From Botryosphaeria dothidea (Eukaryota > Ascomycota > Dothideomycetes > Botryosphaeriales > Botryosphaeriaceae), in contig WWBZ02000073.1 of the NCBI GenBank assembly GCA_011503125.2, positions 682,001-746,000 on the forward strand: a DNA stretch of 64,000 nt, in the 5' to 3' direction. The notes beneath the pieces were generated by a model. It did not search any database and was not told the origin of the DNA. It saw only the letters and a list, made by a program, of their open reading frames with translations. Position numbers and translations under genes: made by a program. Of this stretch, positions 1 to 11,000 are shown in pieces. Numbering within the stretch: the stretch's first letter is position 1; each line of letters begins with the position of its first letter.

Positions 1-132
1 TTCGCGCCTCGGAGCGTCGCGCCGCCCAGCACGGAGTTTTTGGCCAGTGCGGCGCCGCCCGGGTATGAGGCGAGCACTTTGGCGGCGGCGACGGGTGGTG
101 CAGTGGAGACGACGGTTAGGGTTATGGGGTGA
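1..132 (+). other. GC-rich window edge, possible 3' end of a gene
   Basis: The first ~130 bases are GC-rich with coding-like composition. On the plus strand a frame stays open from base 1 to a TGA at 130-132, ending in TTVRVMG, and could be the last codons of a gene that starts outside the window. The complementary minus frame is also open over the same bases, so the strand is not certain. No family is recognisable. Confidence 0.25.
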
Positions 133-1782
133 GAGGTGGCTGGGTGAATACTGGTTCAACACGGTTGTTCTCCATCTCGTTTCTTTCTGTGAGAATTTCT
201 TTAATCATGGGCTTCATGGAGTTTGGGTTGGAATCGGGGCTGGGATCGGAAAAGAGATTGATGATACCTCCGGATGGACAAAATTTGCACAGGTCTCTCA
301 TGGGGCTGGGAACGGCTCAGGGATGTATATCAGGAAATGGGGGAATATCTGTTTCCGGGGGAAAGCACAAAATTGCACAGGATAGGGGAAAGGGAGTTTT
401 TTTTTTCGGTCTGGTTTTTATTCCTGTGATTTGCGATGATGGAAAGTCTCCTGTTTTTGCTTCGTACAGCGGTCGAGGATACCCCTAAAATACCTGCATT
501 TTTGTTTTCTTGTAGAAATTGTTTAATGGATTCGAAGTAAATTACCACTTTGCTCTGCTGACTGAAGAATCCGTGATCAGGCTGCGCGTGATATGGGCTT
601 CACTATAAAAGGGAGCTCCCGAAGGCTTGGAGTCCTACCAGCAACACCGCGCAGCCTAGCTTGACTGGTGGAAACGTGATTCTTCTGCCTGACACTTGTC
701 CGTAGGCATTCGTGTAAAAGTCCTCGACTTGGTCCACGTCCGGAAAACATCCATCCAAAGACTCGTCAGGTCCACAACGCGCTGCAATGATGCCCAGTAG
801 CATTATCGTTCGAGAAGTCGACTGGAGCTGGAGCACCTCCGCTATAGAGACCACAGCCTGTGTTGACTGTCTCTGGAAGTGAACGACTTGCGGAGATGCT
901 TTTGTACCTGCAGTGGTGCAGTGTCGCCGCGAGTTGCGGGGTGTCTCGTGATGAGCCAACTGGACAGGGCTAGTACTTTAGCTGCATGCACGTGTAAGCT
1001 TGGCTTGCCACGAGGCGTGAGGCTGCAGCCGGAGCACGGTTGGGGAGGGGATAAAATGGGGGAGGCGGAGGAGGCTCGATTGGTTGCTACGTGGATTTGG
1101 GATTCGTCTGTGAAATAAGAGCGTAGAACTGTCACGAGCGCCAACACTGGCCGGTCTCTTCGGTGGTTCTTGTGTGAACATGTTGCGGTGTAAGTAGTTG
1201 ACGATTTCCTGGCTTTCGATGTTCACGAAACGCATCATTTAGAGTTGATTTTGATTATTATCTTTCTCTCCTGAGCGTGGATCAAGGGGAAATGGTCGAT
1301 GTCACGGTAAGTCTTTATTCGAGTTGCCGCTAAACAGCGCGACAGATGGTATCGAGACCGGAAATTACTTAGATGTCGCCTAAGTTGCCGACGATTCATC
1401 AGTGTGCTGCGGTTAAGAGCGGCAACCACTTATAAGTTTCAAGAACACTCAATCTGATGGATGTTGCCCAGGCGTGGAACAATTCCTTTCGTTTACTGCG
1501 GATTCCATACTCATATTGGTTGACAAATGATAACTTGACGGGCGTATCCCGCGTATCTGTGATAGAATGTTGCTGCGCGTAATGGGCGTGTTGGGCGTAA
1601 TCGGCGTAAATGGTCCGACTAGCTTCCTTGGCGTCTTGTATGATGGCATTTGGGCATAGATGCCCTTGAAAAAAAATTAATCGTGCATATATGAAGGTCA
1701 ATATCCCAGAGTTACATGATCATTGGAGAACACTGCAGTTCTCATTTACTGGGTTCAAACGAAATTCCCGAATCTCAAAACC
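133..1782. other. No confident gene; ambiguous short ORFs
   Basis: No recognisable gene. A minus-strand reading frame at 603-959 (118 aa) ends in a hydrophobic tail (CAVLLVGLQAFGSSLL) that could be a membrane or GPI-type C-terminus, but no partner exons or family signature were found. A TATA-like CTATAAAAG lies near 602-611 on the plus strand with no obvious gene behind it. The last ~300 bases are AT-richer and serve as the upstream region of the oxidoreductase. Confidence 0.4.
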
Positions 1783-2893
1783 ATGTCTACCACTACTTTC
1801 AAGCAGTACTACCTCCCCGAGAAGAAAGGCTTCCACTGCCTCACTCTTCGGGATGTCCCCAAAGTCCATCCAAAAGCCGGCCAGATTCTCGTCCGTCTCA
1901 AAGCCGTATCGCTGAACTGGCGCGACTGCGTCCTGGCCGTCGGCACATACCCCTTCCCCGGACCGGACGCACTCGTCCCAGGAAGCGATGGCGCAGGTAC
2001 GCACATCGACGACCTTCGGTGCAACATCGAGGTGGATCTAACACGCCACAGGAATCGTCGAGGAAGTCGGCGAAGGCGTCGCCGACTGGCAGGCCGGCGA
2101 CCGCGTCCTCGCCAACTTCACCCAAGGCCACCTCGCGGGGCGCCTCACGCGCGCCGTCTCGCTGACGCAGCTGGGCGGCGAGGCGCAGGGCCTGCTGGGC
2201 GAGTACCACGTCTTCCCGCCCACGGGCGTCGTGCGCATCCCCGACTACCTGTCCTTCGAGGAGGCGTCGTGCCTGCCGTGCGCCGCGCTGACGGCGTGGA
2301 ACGCGCTGTACGGCCTGGCGGCCGTGCGGCCGGGGCAGACGGTGCTGCTGCAGGGGACGGGCGGCGTGGCGACGTTTGGCTTGCAGATCGCGCAGGCGGC
2401 GGGCGCGGTGACGATTGTGACGAGCTCGTCGGATGAGAAGCTCGAGCGGGCGAGGAAGCTCGGTGCGCGCCATACGATTAATTATAGAAAGACGCCGGAT
2501 TGGGCGGCGGAGGCGAAGAGGATTACGCGGGGAGAGGGTGTGGATCACATCATCGAGGTGGGAGGCACGTTGACGCTGCAGGCGTCGTTTGATGCTATTG
2601 CGTTTAATGGCTTCATTCACTCGATTGGGCACATTACGAATCCAGATCCGTTGGGTAAAGGGAAGGATTTGAGGGGACCGGATGCTGCGTTTCTGGCGCT
2701 CGATCGGCTGTGTGTGCTCCGCGGGGTGGTTGTCGGGTCGAGAGAGCAACTGCAGGACATGCTTGCGTGCTTCGCGGCGGATGAAATCAGGCCGGTCATC
2801 GATAGGATGTTTGAGTTTGAGAAGGCCAGGGAGGCGTATGAGTATCTGTGGAGTGAGTCTCACATGGGCAAGGTCGTAATTCGAATTTCTTGA
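1783..2893 (+). CDS. Zinc-independent MDR oxidoreductase (quinone oxidoreductase/alcohol dehydrogenase-like)
   Basis: Medium-chain dehydrogenase/reductase, expected to transfer hydride from NAD(P)H to a quinone, enone or aldehyde in the cytosol; the substrate cannot be told. Two exons, 1783-1996 and 2052-2893, joined by a 55-nt phase-1 intron, give 351 aa. The N-terminal GroES-like part shows LKAVSLNWRDC and PGSDGAG|IVEEVGEGV across the splice. The Rossmann part shows GTGGVATFGLQIA and a TSSSDEKLERARKLGA segment, the usual cofactor fold, followed by a GVDHIIEVGG strand. No structural-zinc cysteine cluster is seen, so it belongs with the zinc-free quinone-reductase/zeta-crystallin-like branch. 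Length fits the family. The start is the first ATG in frame before the conserved N-terminus. It lies 200 bp upstream of a Zn2Cys6 regulator on the same strand, so co-regulation is possible but unproven. Confidence 0.88.
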
Positions 2894-3094
2894 CGGATGG
2901 TGTAGGACCGAATGGCATTATTTAGTCTTGGTTTTGGGATCGTATTAGTCATCCCGCTAGCGTTGTAGCTTTATCGGAAATCCACAGAATGCGGGGATGG
3001 TGCGTGCCTACTTTTTCGTGTTCGGGAAGCTCGCCCCGACGACACTTGACAACCTCACAAGCTCATCACGCCCATTCCCATCTGGATTGGCGTC

Positions 3095-4709
3095 ATGCCA
3101 GAAGACAGCATCAAGCGAAGAAATGGTTCGAAACATGACAAGACCGGGTGCTTGACTTGCCGCCACAGGTACACACATGTGTCGTTTCAGCTGCTTGTGC
3201 GGTGCACGAGATCCCGATCTGACCAACTCATGATAGACGGAAGAAATGCCTTCAGAACACCCTCCCGGTGTGCGGATCTTGCCACCGCCTGAATCTGGAG
3301 TGTATACGTGAACCTCCGCGCCGCCTTTCCGTGACTTCCAGAACGCAGCCACCCGAGGCCTTCGCAGATGAAACTTCATGCAATTCAAGTGCATTACCGT
3401 TAACCTCCGCTCCGAACTTGAGGCCGAGTTGGCAGGCGGCTGATGTGCAAGAAACCGTTAGTCCAACACGACGACGTCATGTCATGAGCTACTACATCTC
3501 CGTTTTGGCAGGCCTCCTGACAACAAGTCAATGCAACAATTCTTTTTTATCTGGTAGTGTCTCTTAAAAAGTGTTATGTCCCAATCTCATTATGATGCTG
3601 ACCAACTCTTAGCATTTCTACCTATGGCCATGGAATCGAGGCCCCTCTCAGATGCACTCATTTCCTGGGCATCAGGTCATATTGCCACATTCGATTCCTC
3701 CTACGAAGTGACCGCATTGGAGGCTCGCTCTAAAGCTTTGACCACATTGGCAAAGGACATCTCTTCTCACTCTGACGACTTTACCTACCATGAGACCAAC
3801 ACAGCCGCCTGTCTCGTTCTCTTGACAGCGGAGGTATCTTTAGGATACCATACACAGTGGTACAGGCACATGCAGGGTGCCGGTCAAATGATCATGTCGG
3901 CAAGTTGCGAAGGACCTGGCAAGCAGACTATCCACGGACCGGCAACGTTGAAAGGGAGCTCCGAAGGCCAGTGGCTCTTGCGGAACTTTGCATACCACGA
4001 CATCCTGGGCAGTGTGACGCTGGGAACAAGGCCTCTTATCCGCGGAAACTACCTGGAAGGAATCACTGATGTCGAGGATACGTACCTTGGCGTCGGATCA
4101 GAGATATTGACTTTTATTTCTGAAATCAGTTTTGTCGATGTTCCTTGTTACACTGATGTCCATATTGGTATTCCATACGAAGACCAAACCGCTGCAGATG
4201 GCCCATGGGAGACTTTCTTGTCCATCAAGAGGAGACTTCAACGGTGGCGTTGCCGCCCCGGAGCCACATCAGCCCTTGCTGCCGCAGCATATTCATACCG
4301 CAGTGCCGCACTCATCTACCTTTACCGGCAAATGCGCAAACACAAACAGGCCTTTGACCCTTTCTACCCTTCGTTGCAGGTGTGGCATGAGCCAGAGAAT
4401 CTGCAAGATCAGATCACTCAAGAGGTTGCCAACACACTACTCCACGTATCCAACGTACCGCTGAATGGCCTTCCGGAATGTTCACTTCTTTTCCCTCTCT
4501 TCTTGGCTGGAGGCGAGGCTATTGAGGGCGATGACATAGACACCATTCGGACTCGCCTCAAACGTACTCACGAATTCCGGCGTTTTGGCAATATTGTACG
4601 CGCTTTGGAGGTCCTTGAAGAAGTCTGGAGACGCAGGGGAGACGGACTTGGCGGATATGATTGGGAACATCTTTTAGCATCACAAGGTGTAGACCTTCTA
4701 CTCACGTAG
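3095..4709 (+). CDS. Zn2Cys6 transcription factor (Fungal_trans_2 type)
   Basis: Fungal binuclear-zinc-cluster regulator, nuclear, binding DNA through an N-terminal zinc cluster. Three exons (3095-3168, 3237-3553, 3613-4709) give 495 aa. The first intron interrupts the zinc cluster: GCLTCRHR joins RKKC, then VCGSCHRLNLEC, giving C-x2-C-x6-C-x6-C-x2-C-x6-C at about residues 19-46. The rest is mostly helical, with SWASGHIATFD and ACLVLLTAEVSLG typical of the Fungal_trans_2 regulators that act on nearby metabolic or accessory genes. No activation motif is recognisable. It follows the MDR oxidoreductase. A degenerate copy of its last ~45 codons lies at 6205-6345, so the gene was partly duplicated. 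Target genes are unknown. Confidence 0.87.
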
Positions 4710-5470
4710 ATTGCTCTTTAACACTACGTTCTTAATTATGAAACGACCCACAACCAGTTCTTGTCAAGGGAGAGGAGGTTTGGCTCTATGGACTTTGCTT
4801 GGATATTGCTTGACGACATATTTGCTAGTGTTGGTGTTGGGGACAACGTGTAGCTCAAATTCAATGAGCGAGCCTTTGGTAAGGCTGAGCTTTGGACTGG
4901 TAAGATAGTTGGGTGGGTGCTCTGCTGACACTGATGCGGTCGAGGTCCGCATCCTCCAGCGCCAAACGGGACTTGTGCGAGCGAGCAAGTGGTGGAGGCG
5001 GGTGGGATGGGATGAGGCGCTCAGCATTAGTTATGAGGGAGGGAAGCTGGTCCACGCCCGGCAACCTTCCGGCTGCGGCACAGATGGCCTGCGTCGTGGT
5101 CCCCTCACCCAGCCTCAAGCCACCGATCTACCGCTTACGATCGTCAAAGTCGTGGGAATCTCACGGTCGTCGGAGCGGCTGGCAAACACCCGCCCAATCG
5201 CTGCCCCCTGCTCAACGCCACCACGTACATACCTAACGGCCCCTTGTCTGTAAACGGCCAACTCGCCCGCGCCGCGGTGCAGCCTCTCAGTGACCCTGGG
5301 GGTAAGCAAATGGTAGCAATGCTGCCTAACAACTCTCATGCTCTGAATACATAAAGTCGAGCTGTGAGCTCCATCAAAAGGCCGGAGGGAAGACAGTCGA
5401 GAACCCATCACTCTTCCATTTTCCCACCGCAAAGAGCCTTTAAGCTCGAAGATTTTTTTTTTTTTACACC
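4710..5470. other. Intergenic, no gene seen
   Basis: Downstream of the Zn2Cys6 gene and upstream of small gene A. ORFs on both strands around 4900-5300 overlap each other and show no family signature. A T-rich tract (5453-5465) lies directly before the start codon of small gene A. Confidence 0.5.
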
Positions 5471-5860
5471 ATGCCTCTTTCAACCGAGGCAATTATTGGA
5501 CTCATTTCGGTGACCATTCCAATGATTGCAGTAGCGGTCGCTCGCTATCAGCGAAACGAAATCTTACACGGTAAGTCGTTGCCTCGTTTTTCTGCAATTT
5601 ACTTCATTCTAACAGCGTCTCTCAAGAGGCGAACCTTTTGTATCTGCGCATGCGAACGGACGGTCGCGGCTGGGTGCTGAATGTTGAACAAAACAACGTG
5701 CCCGGGCGGAACCCAGCTCGGGGTAAGAGCTCTAATCCTTGCAATACATGACGTCACGCCTGCTTAGATAAACGCAGATATCTTGGTGGGCACCGGGAAC
5801 AGTACTGTGGGGTTCTTTCAGAACGTCAAAAGATTTTGCCGTCAAATGGTCACACGATGA
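5471..5860 (+). CDS. Small membrane-anchored protein, copy A
   Basis: Unrecognised small protein of 92 aa from three exons (5471-5570, 5627-5722, 5778-5860), both introns in phase 1. Residues 5-25 (TEAIIGLISVTIPMIAVAVA) form a single membrane-spanning or signal-anchor helix. A short polar region with GWVLNVEQNN follows, then a basic tail. Its partner at 6964-7357 has exons of the same lengths (100 and 96 nt) with introns at the same phase, and aligned residues such as LSxEAII, RMR/LMRAE, GWxL and EQNN/EENN. That conservation is the main evidence it is a real gene. For exon 2 an acceptor at 5626 was chosen over 5615 because only it keeps the paralogous frame open. For exon 3 the acceptor at 5777 gives a length like the partner's; one at 5767 would read on to 6018. 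No known family is recognised. Confidence 0.68.
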
Positions 5861-6204
5861 AAGCAAGATGGGGGATGTCCCGGGGCGTTGCACGTAAAGT
5901 GGCTGAGGACGTTTTCATTCCGGCAGCATTTTGGATTTTGTGTGGCGGAGTTGTGGTTTGTCTGCGGCATGAAACAGGCGCTGCACTGGGAGCTTTGAAA
6001 GCGATACATATCTACTGACATCATAAGTCATCTTGGTCTTTCATATACCGTGCTTCTTTGGTTTGCTTTTAGCCTATCGTCCCTTCGTGGTAACCGTTTT
6101 GTTCATGCCGATTTTCCCTTTTCCCTTCCGAGCCTCGGTTCTACAGCCTCGCTCCTGCTTTGCCATCCAACGACTACTCGCCCATCATCCGCCTCTTCAT
6201 CAAT

Positions 6205-6345
6205 GAAACGCGCTTTGGGACCACTTGAAGAAACTTGGATGCGCCGACAGAGCGGACTTGGCGGAGATAATTGGGAGTATCTCTAGGTGTCGCAAGGTGA
6301 AGAAGGCCGTCTACTCACATGAGACTGCTCACGAATCATTACTTT
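6205..6345 (+). pseudogene. Relic of the 3' end of a Zn2Cys6 regulator
   Basis: About 140 bases resemble the last part of the regulator at 3095-4709 (its bases ~4597-4735). In the matching frame the relic reads RALGPLEETWMRRQSGLGGD against RALEVLEEVWRRRGDGLGGY in the intact gene, followed by NWEYL, a TAG stop, then a recognisable VSQG and a conserved stretch past the parent's stop codon. No zinc cluster or middle domain is found upstream, so this is a truncated, non-functional duplicate. Confidence 0.75.
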
Positions 6346-6435
6346 TCTCACATTCGTATGGTGACGCGGGACACTCGTTGGCCGATGCCTGTTCGCTGAG
6401 GCTGACAGCGACGAGAGCAGTGGGCGTCGACTCGC

Positions 6436-6645
6436 GTCGTGCGGTGTAAGATGCTTATTGGCAGAGCTTCGAGCAGCGCGGTCGGGTCGTGCGGTGTAGA
6501 ACGCTTATTGGCAGCGCAATCGTAATCGTTGGGCACGCCGCCAATGGCATGGCCGGAGCAAAAGAAGCCGACCCGAAGTCTTTGCTTGCATAGTCGACAG
6601 AATTTGTACATGTAGAACGCTCATTGGCAGAGCCTTGAGCAGCGT
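6436..6645 (+). repeat. Three imperfect copies of a ~37-45 nt unit
   Basis: A unit reading roughly TGTAGAACGCTTATTGGCAG with flanks recurs at about 6436-6478, 6486-6516 and 6609-6645. The first two copies are adjacent and share GTCGTGCGGTGTA; the first and third share a trailing GAGCAGCG. Copies differ at several positions, so this is an old or mutated repeat. No function is apparent. Confidence 0.6.
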
Positions 6646-6963
6646 GCAGGCATCTCGCAGTGCGCACGGATCGCACAGCGCGCAGGAATCGAAGACCGTC
6701 GCAGAGGATTACCTCGAAGAGGCAGAGAGCACAGCCTCCGCCTAGCTGTATTTATTTCTGAGCCCACGAAGTCAGATATTGCATCCTTCAAGGCCGCTCG
6801 CTACTCCGACAACCTGAGTATCCTCTGCCGTGCCTTCCGCAGATCATTATTTGTACGATAGCTGTGGGATGCTTTAAGACTTCTTCAGTCTTGAAATGGG
6901 GGAGTAAGCTTGCTAATCGCGTTGCTACTCCTGACTCAATTTTGCTTAAGCGTTCCCTTCGCC

Positions 6964-7357
6964 ATGACTCTTTCCAACGAAGCAATCATCGCCATCGTCT
7001 CTCTGATTATTCAACTTGTCGCACCTATCATCAGCCACTACTATCGTGCGGGTAATTTGAACGGTTAGTTGGAGGAAGATTCTTGAGGACTTTTATTATA
7101 CAGGGACCTCAAACATAGCTGACAATATGTAGACGCGAACCGCTGGCGTATACTCATGCGAGCGGAAGCGAGCGGGTGGATCCTGGATTTCGAAGAGAAC
7201 AACCGTCTGCGGCCCGCTCCAGGACCAGGTACGTGATCTCCACTGGAATCGGCATACCAGTAATTGATCGGACGCAGGGCTGCTAGCGCGAATCCGAGAT
7301 GGCGTGTTGAGAAAAGCCCGGACCATCAAAGAGTTCGTTGTGAGGATGGTCGTATGA
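6964..7357 (+). CDS. Small membrane-anchored protein, copy B
   Basis: Paralog of the gene at 5471-5860. Three exons (6964-7063, 7133-7228, 7278-7357) give 91 aa; exon 1 is 100 nt and exon 2 is 96 nt, exactly as in copy A, with both introns in phase 1. The N-terminus has a hydrophobic helix (EAIIAIVSLIIQLVAPII, residues 6-23), then WRILMRAEASGWILDFEENN, then a basic C-terminal tail rich in Arg and Lys. Expected topology is a single-pass membrane anchor with a short soluble tail; the compartment is unknown. The sequence has diverged strongly from copy A while the gene architecture is kept, which argues that both are or were translated. No known family is recognised. Confidence 0.68.
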
Positions 7358-8018
7358 TGCTTTCGCGCATAGAGGAAAGAGGGTATCTGGTGAAATGATG
7401 AAGCAAGCAAGCATATTTAGCAGCATGGCGAAGGGAGTTTTGACGGTAATGCACGATATACCGAATCATCCATGAATTGAGCTTCCGTGCCGATCCTTGC
7501 CCTGCCTTGTACTCCTCGGTTCTGAAACCAAACTCCAGCCGCCCCACCACCAAACACCACTCGCCCGTCTACTAAATCTTCATCGGCAGAACACGCGCAC
7601 ATGCACGTTTCTCATCCCCATCAAGAGCTGCAGCGCGCCAAGTGGCTTCATCAGCCGGGGCACTGTCTGGTGTCCAGCTGGCCGCGACTGTTCGTCAGCC
7701 TTGCTACTGACCTTTGAGAACTACAAGGCTGCCAACGCAGGTCCCATCACGCAGCTGCAGCACGCCGGTAACGCCCATCGCATGCTCAAATATGCCACGC
7801 GATATGGATTTGACGACAATCTGCTGTACAACTACCCAAGAAGTGCATCGCGACACGCCTTCATCCAACGAACGAAGATGAACACAATCCATTGCTTTTA
7901 TGTAACCCAAGCCTCCTACCAAACACAGCAATCTGAAAGGAGCACACCAGACCACGCAACCTCCAGAGATTGTTGAAAGCCCCTTTGGCGCACGGCATCA
8001 TACCAACGATGGCAGAAC
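7358..8018. other. Intergenic, no gene seen
   Basis: Between small gene B and the convergent stop of the oxygenase-lectin gene. A 159-aa plus-strand ORF (7497-7976) has no recognisable domain, signal or codon pattern and is not called. Confidence 0.5.
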
Positions 8019-11000
8019 TCATCCTTCCGTCCTCGGAATCTTGATGATACAAGCGGACAGCTCATGCACCAGCGGCTCATCCCACGACTCCAGCGAGTAC
8101 TTGGCCTCGTCCGGTTCCTTCTGCCGATCGACCACGCGAAGGCGGATGCCCTCGCTATCCTGCAGATACTGGAACGAGTCGATGCCGGCCACGCCCGTGA
8201 TGGGGCTCTTCGACGTCGTCAGCACCGTGATCGAGTCCGTGTCCTGGTTGGGGAACTCGGCCTTGACCGACGCGCGGCTGAGCCCGACGGCCGACGGGTC
8301 GTTGGGGAAGAAGGCCAGGAAGCTGATGCGCACCGACTGGGGCAGCTGCGGCACCTGCGACGACGGCTTGCGGAACGACAGGCCCACGCCCTCGTCGCCG
8401 GCCTCGCTGGCGCGCGCCTCGCCCTCGACCTTGACGCCGAACGCCTCCTCGCGCGCCGTGTCGAGCGCGAAGCCGGCGAGCCAGGTGATGACGGCCGCCT
8501 TGCGCTTGACGGCCGGCACGTCGCCCTTGCCGAAGTTCTTGTACGGGAAGTGCGGCGACGCGACGGCGGAGCTGCCGCTGGCCCTGCCCGGCAGCTTGCC
8601 CGAGTCCCACGCGCCGACGCGCACGTCGCGGTAGCGCTCGTCGTCGGGCACCTGGATCCACACGCTCTCGAGCTCGCGCAGCGTCGAGCTCTGCACGCGC
8701 ACCGCCAGGTCGAACCCCTCGCGCGTCACGTTCTGCGCCTCCTGGTAGAAGCTGGGGCTCTCGGCGCCGCAGTCCATGTCGAGCGCCGCGAACCCCAGGA
8801 AGATCTTGGGCGGCTCGTTGTACGGCTTGTCGAACGTGATGTGCTCGACGTAGCTGCCCAGCCCGCCGGCGCTGCCGTCCTCAGCCTTCTTGGCCAGGCT
8901 CCCCTTGCGCAGGACGTCGGGCTCCTTGGGAGGAGGAGGTGGTTCGTCCGGATTGGATTGAGGCTGCTCCTCCGGAATCCCATCGGCCCGGTCGCCTGAA
9001 GAACACGGTATTAAAACTAATGGGGCTGCAGATGGGGGGCGCTGGCATACCTTTGCCGTCAACGGCTGGAGCACCTGGAGGCTTGACCGCCCCGTCGTCG
9101 TTCACTCCGTCGAAGGACCAGTCTCCCTCGGGCTTGGTCGGATTGGATGGCGCTTCTGTAGGCTTTGTCGCCCCGTTTTCTGTGGGGTTTGTGGCACCGT
9201 TCACAGCTGCTGGCTGCTTCGGTTTTGTCACTCCGTTTGCAAGCTCCTCGTCGGCGGCCCCGTTCACCATGAGAGGCTGCCTCGCGACTTCGGGCGTGAC
9301 GCCCTTCGGCCCCTTCTTGTTCTGCCGCCTCAACGCCATCGCCACGGCGTTCAGATCACTTCCAAGCGATGCGGCCATGGCAGACCCGCGATATACGCCC
9401 TTACCGTAGCCTTCGTAGTGCATCCTCCATGCTACGTCCGGATTGTCAGACACTTTTTCCACGTGATGGGCATGGTGGAAACTTACTTGTGGGATCGAAC
9501 GTCAGCCACGACCAGCTGTCGTTCAGGTAGCACCTCTCCGTGCCGACCATGATGCTCTTCAGATTGCCCATGCCGCCCGGAGCGGGCCGGAGGTTCTTCA
9601 GCTCGGCACTGATCCTGACCAGAGATACCACTATCGACAGCGATATTTCCCTACCAAGACACTGATGAGGACCAACGCCCCAGTGGATGTAGGCGCTGGA
9701 CGGGCGGTCGAGCTTGAACTCGCCCGGATCAGGCACGGCTTCGGCATCCTTTTGGCAGGCAGTGCCCTTGAGTGAATACGCCGTCAGTATCTCTGGTTAA
9801 CTGTTCTTAAGCAAACGAGACCGAATGAGACTTACGAAGAGGCACAGGACGACGTCTCCGGGAACGAACTTCTGCCCGTCGTGATTGGCTTCGCCAACGC
9901 ACACCCGCAGGCCGCGCAGGTTGCTGACCAGGCGTTCCGCTTCGAGCACGTACTGCCGCAGCGTCTTGTCGGCGGCCTCCTTATTCGGGCTGCTCAGGAG
10001 GCTCTGGATGTTCTCCCAGTGGTGGATGTTGTCCGGCTGCAAGAAGTAGCCCATCACATCGGCAAACTACGAAACACCGTCAGCGCTTTCACCCAAACCC
10101 CCCCCCCCCCCCCCCATTGAACAGGGAAACCTACCAGGGAAATCGGCGCACCGACGCCAGCAAGCGCCGTCAGCCAGCAGATGTCTGCCGCCTCCTCGAG
10201 CGTCTTGCCCGCCGCCATCATCTCCTTTGCGACATTCTGCCCGTACCAGCGCAGCGTCGCCGCGGGGCCCTTCGACTGCGGCACCAGGCGCCCGATCAGC
10301 GGCAGCTTGCCCAGGCCCTTGCGGACGCCGCCGACCAGCCCGGAGACGAGGCCCTTTGCGGCGGTGCCCGCCTTGACGGCCTTCAGCGTCGTCGGAATCA
10401 GGATCTCGGCCGCGTCGCGCGCCCACAGCCGCCGCCGCCACGTCATGGCCGGGTCGTTGTTGTTGAAGCCGAAGGTGCGCACGTCCATCAGGTACTTGTA
10501 CAGCTGCGGCACCGTGAGCGTGCCGTCCGGGTTCTCGTCCGTCTTGAGGTCCTGGCACCACAGGTCGGCGATGATCTTGGTGTTGACGGGGATGGCGACG
10601 CTGGCGACGCGTGTTAGCAGGCTTCGGGTTGGCCACCAGGGGCGGCTGCTTACTCTCGGATGATGTCGATCTGCTGCAGGTCCTTCCGCAAGCCCAGCGA
10701 GTCCTGCTTCAGCAGGTCCCGCCCATACTTCAGCGCCGTGCTGGACAGCAGCTCGCCGAACTCGGTCGGCGTGTACAGGATGCCGCTCAGCAGCTTCTTC
10801 TGCGCCGTGTGGGCGGGCGAGTCGCCGCCGAGCATGTACGACGCGAAGCTCTTCTTGCCGGGGAAGATATCCTCCAGCCCCACCCAGGGGACGTGGAAGT
10901 TGGTCTGGTCGTTGAGCACCTTGGTGATGGTCGAGTGCTTGGCCAGCACCTTGGGCTTCGGCGGCGGCTTGGGGCCCTTCTCGACGTAGTCGGCGATGGT

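Larger units (their letters stand above)
5861..6963. other. Intergenic segment with a gene relic and repeats
   Basis: Between the two small paralogs. It holds the decayed regulator 3' end (6205-6345) and imperfect repeats (6436-6645), listed separately. Nothing else looks coding. Confidence 0.55.

Noticed and set aside
113..125. Telomere-like TTAGGG near the left edge
   Set aside because: A single copy without tandem repetition; chance match.
1898..2863. 321-codon minus-strand ORF
   Set aside because: Antisense to the MDR oxidoreductase, whose motifs and splice support the plus strand.
7497..7976. 159-codon plus-strand ORF
   Set aside because: No domain, no splice context and random-looking composition.
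8019..9462. Separate lectin gene starting near 9462 or 9378
   Set aside because: The candidate start lies in the last P450 intron, leaving no intergenic space, and splicing that intron gives a phase-perfect continuation.
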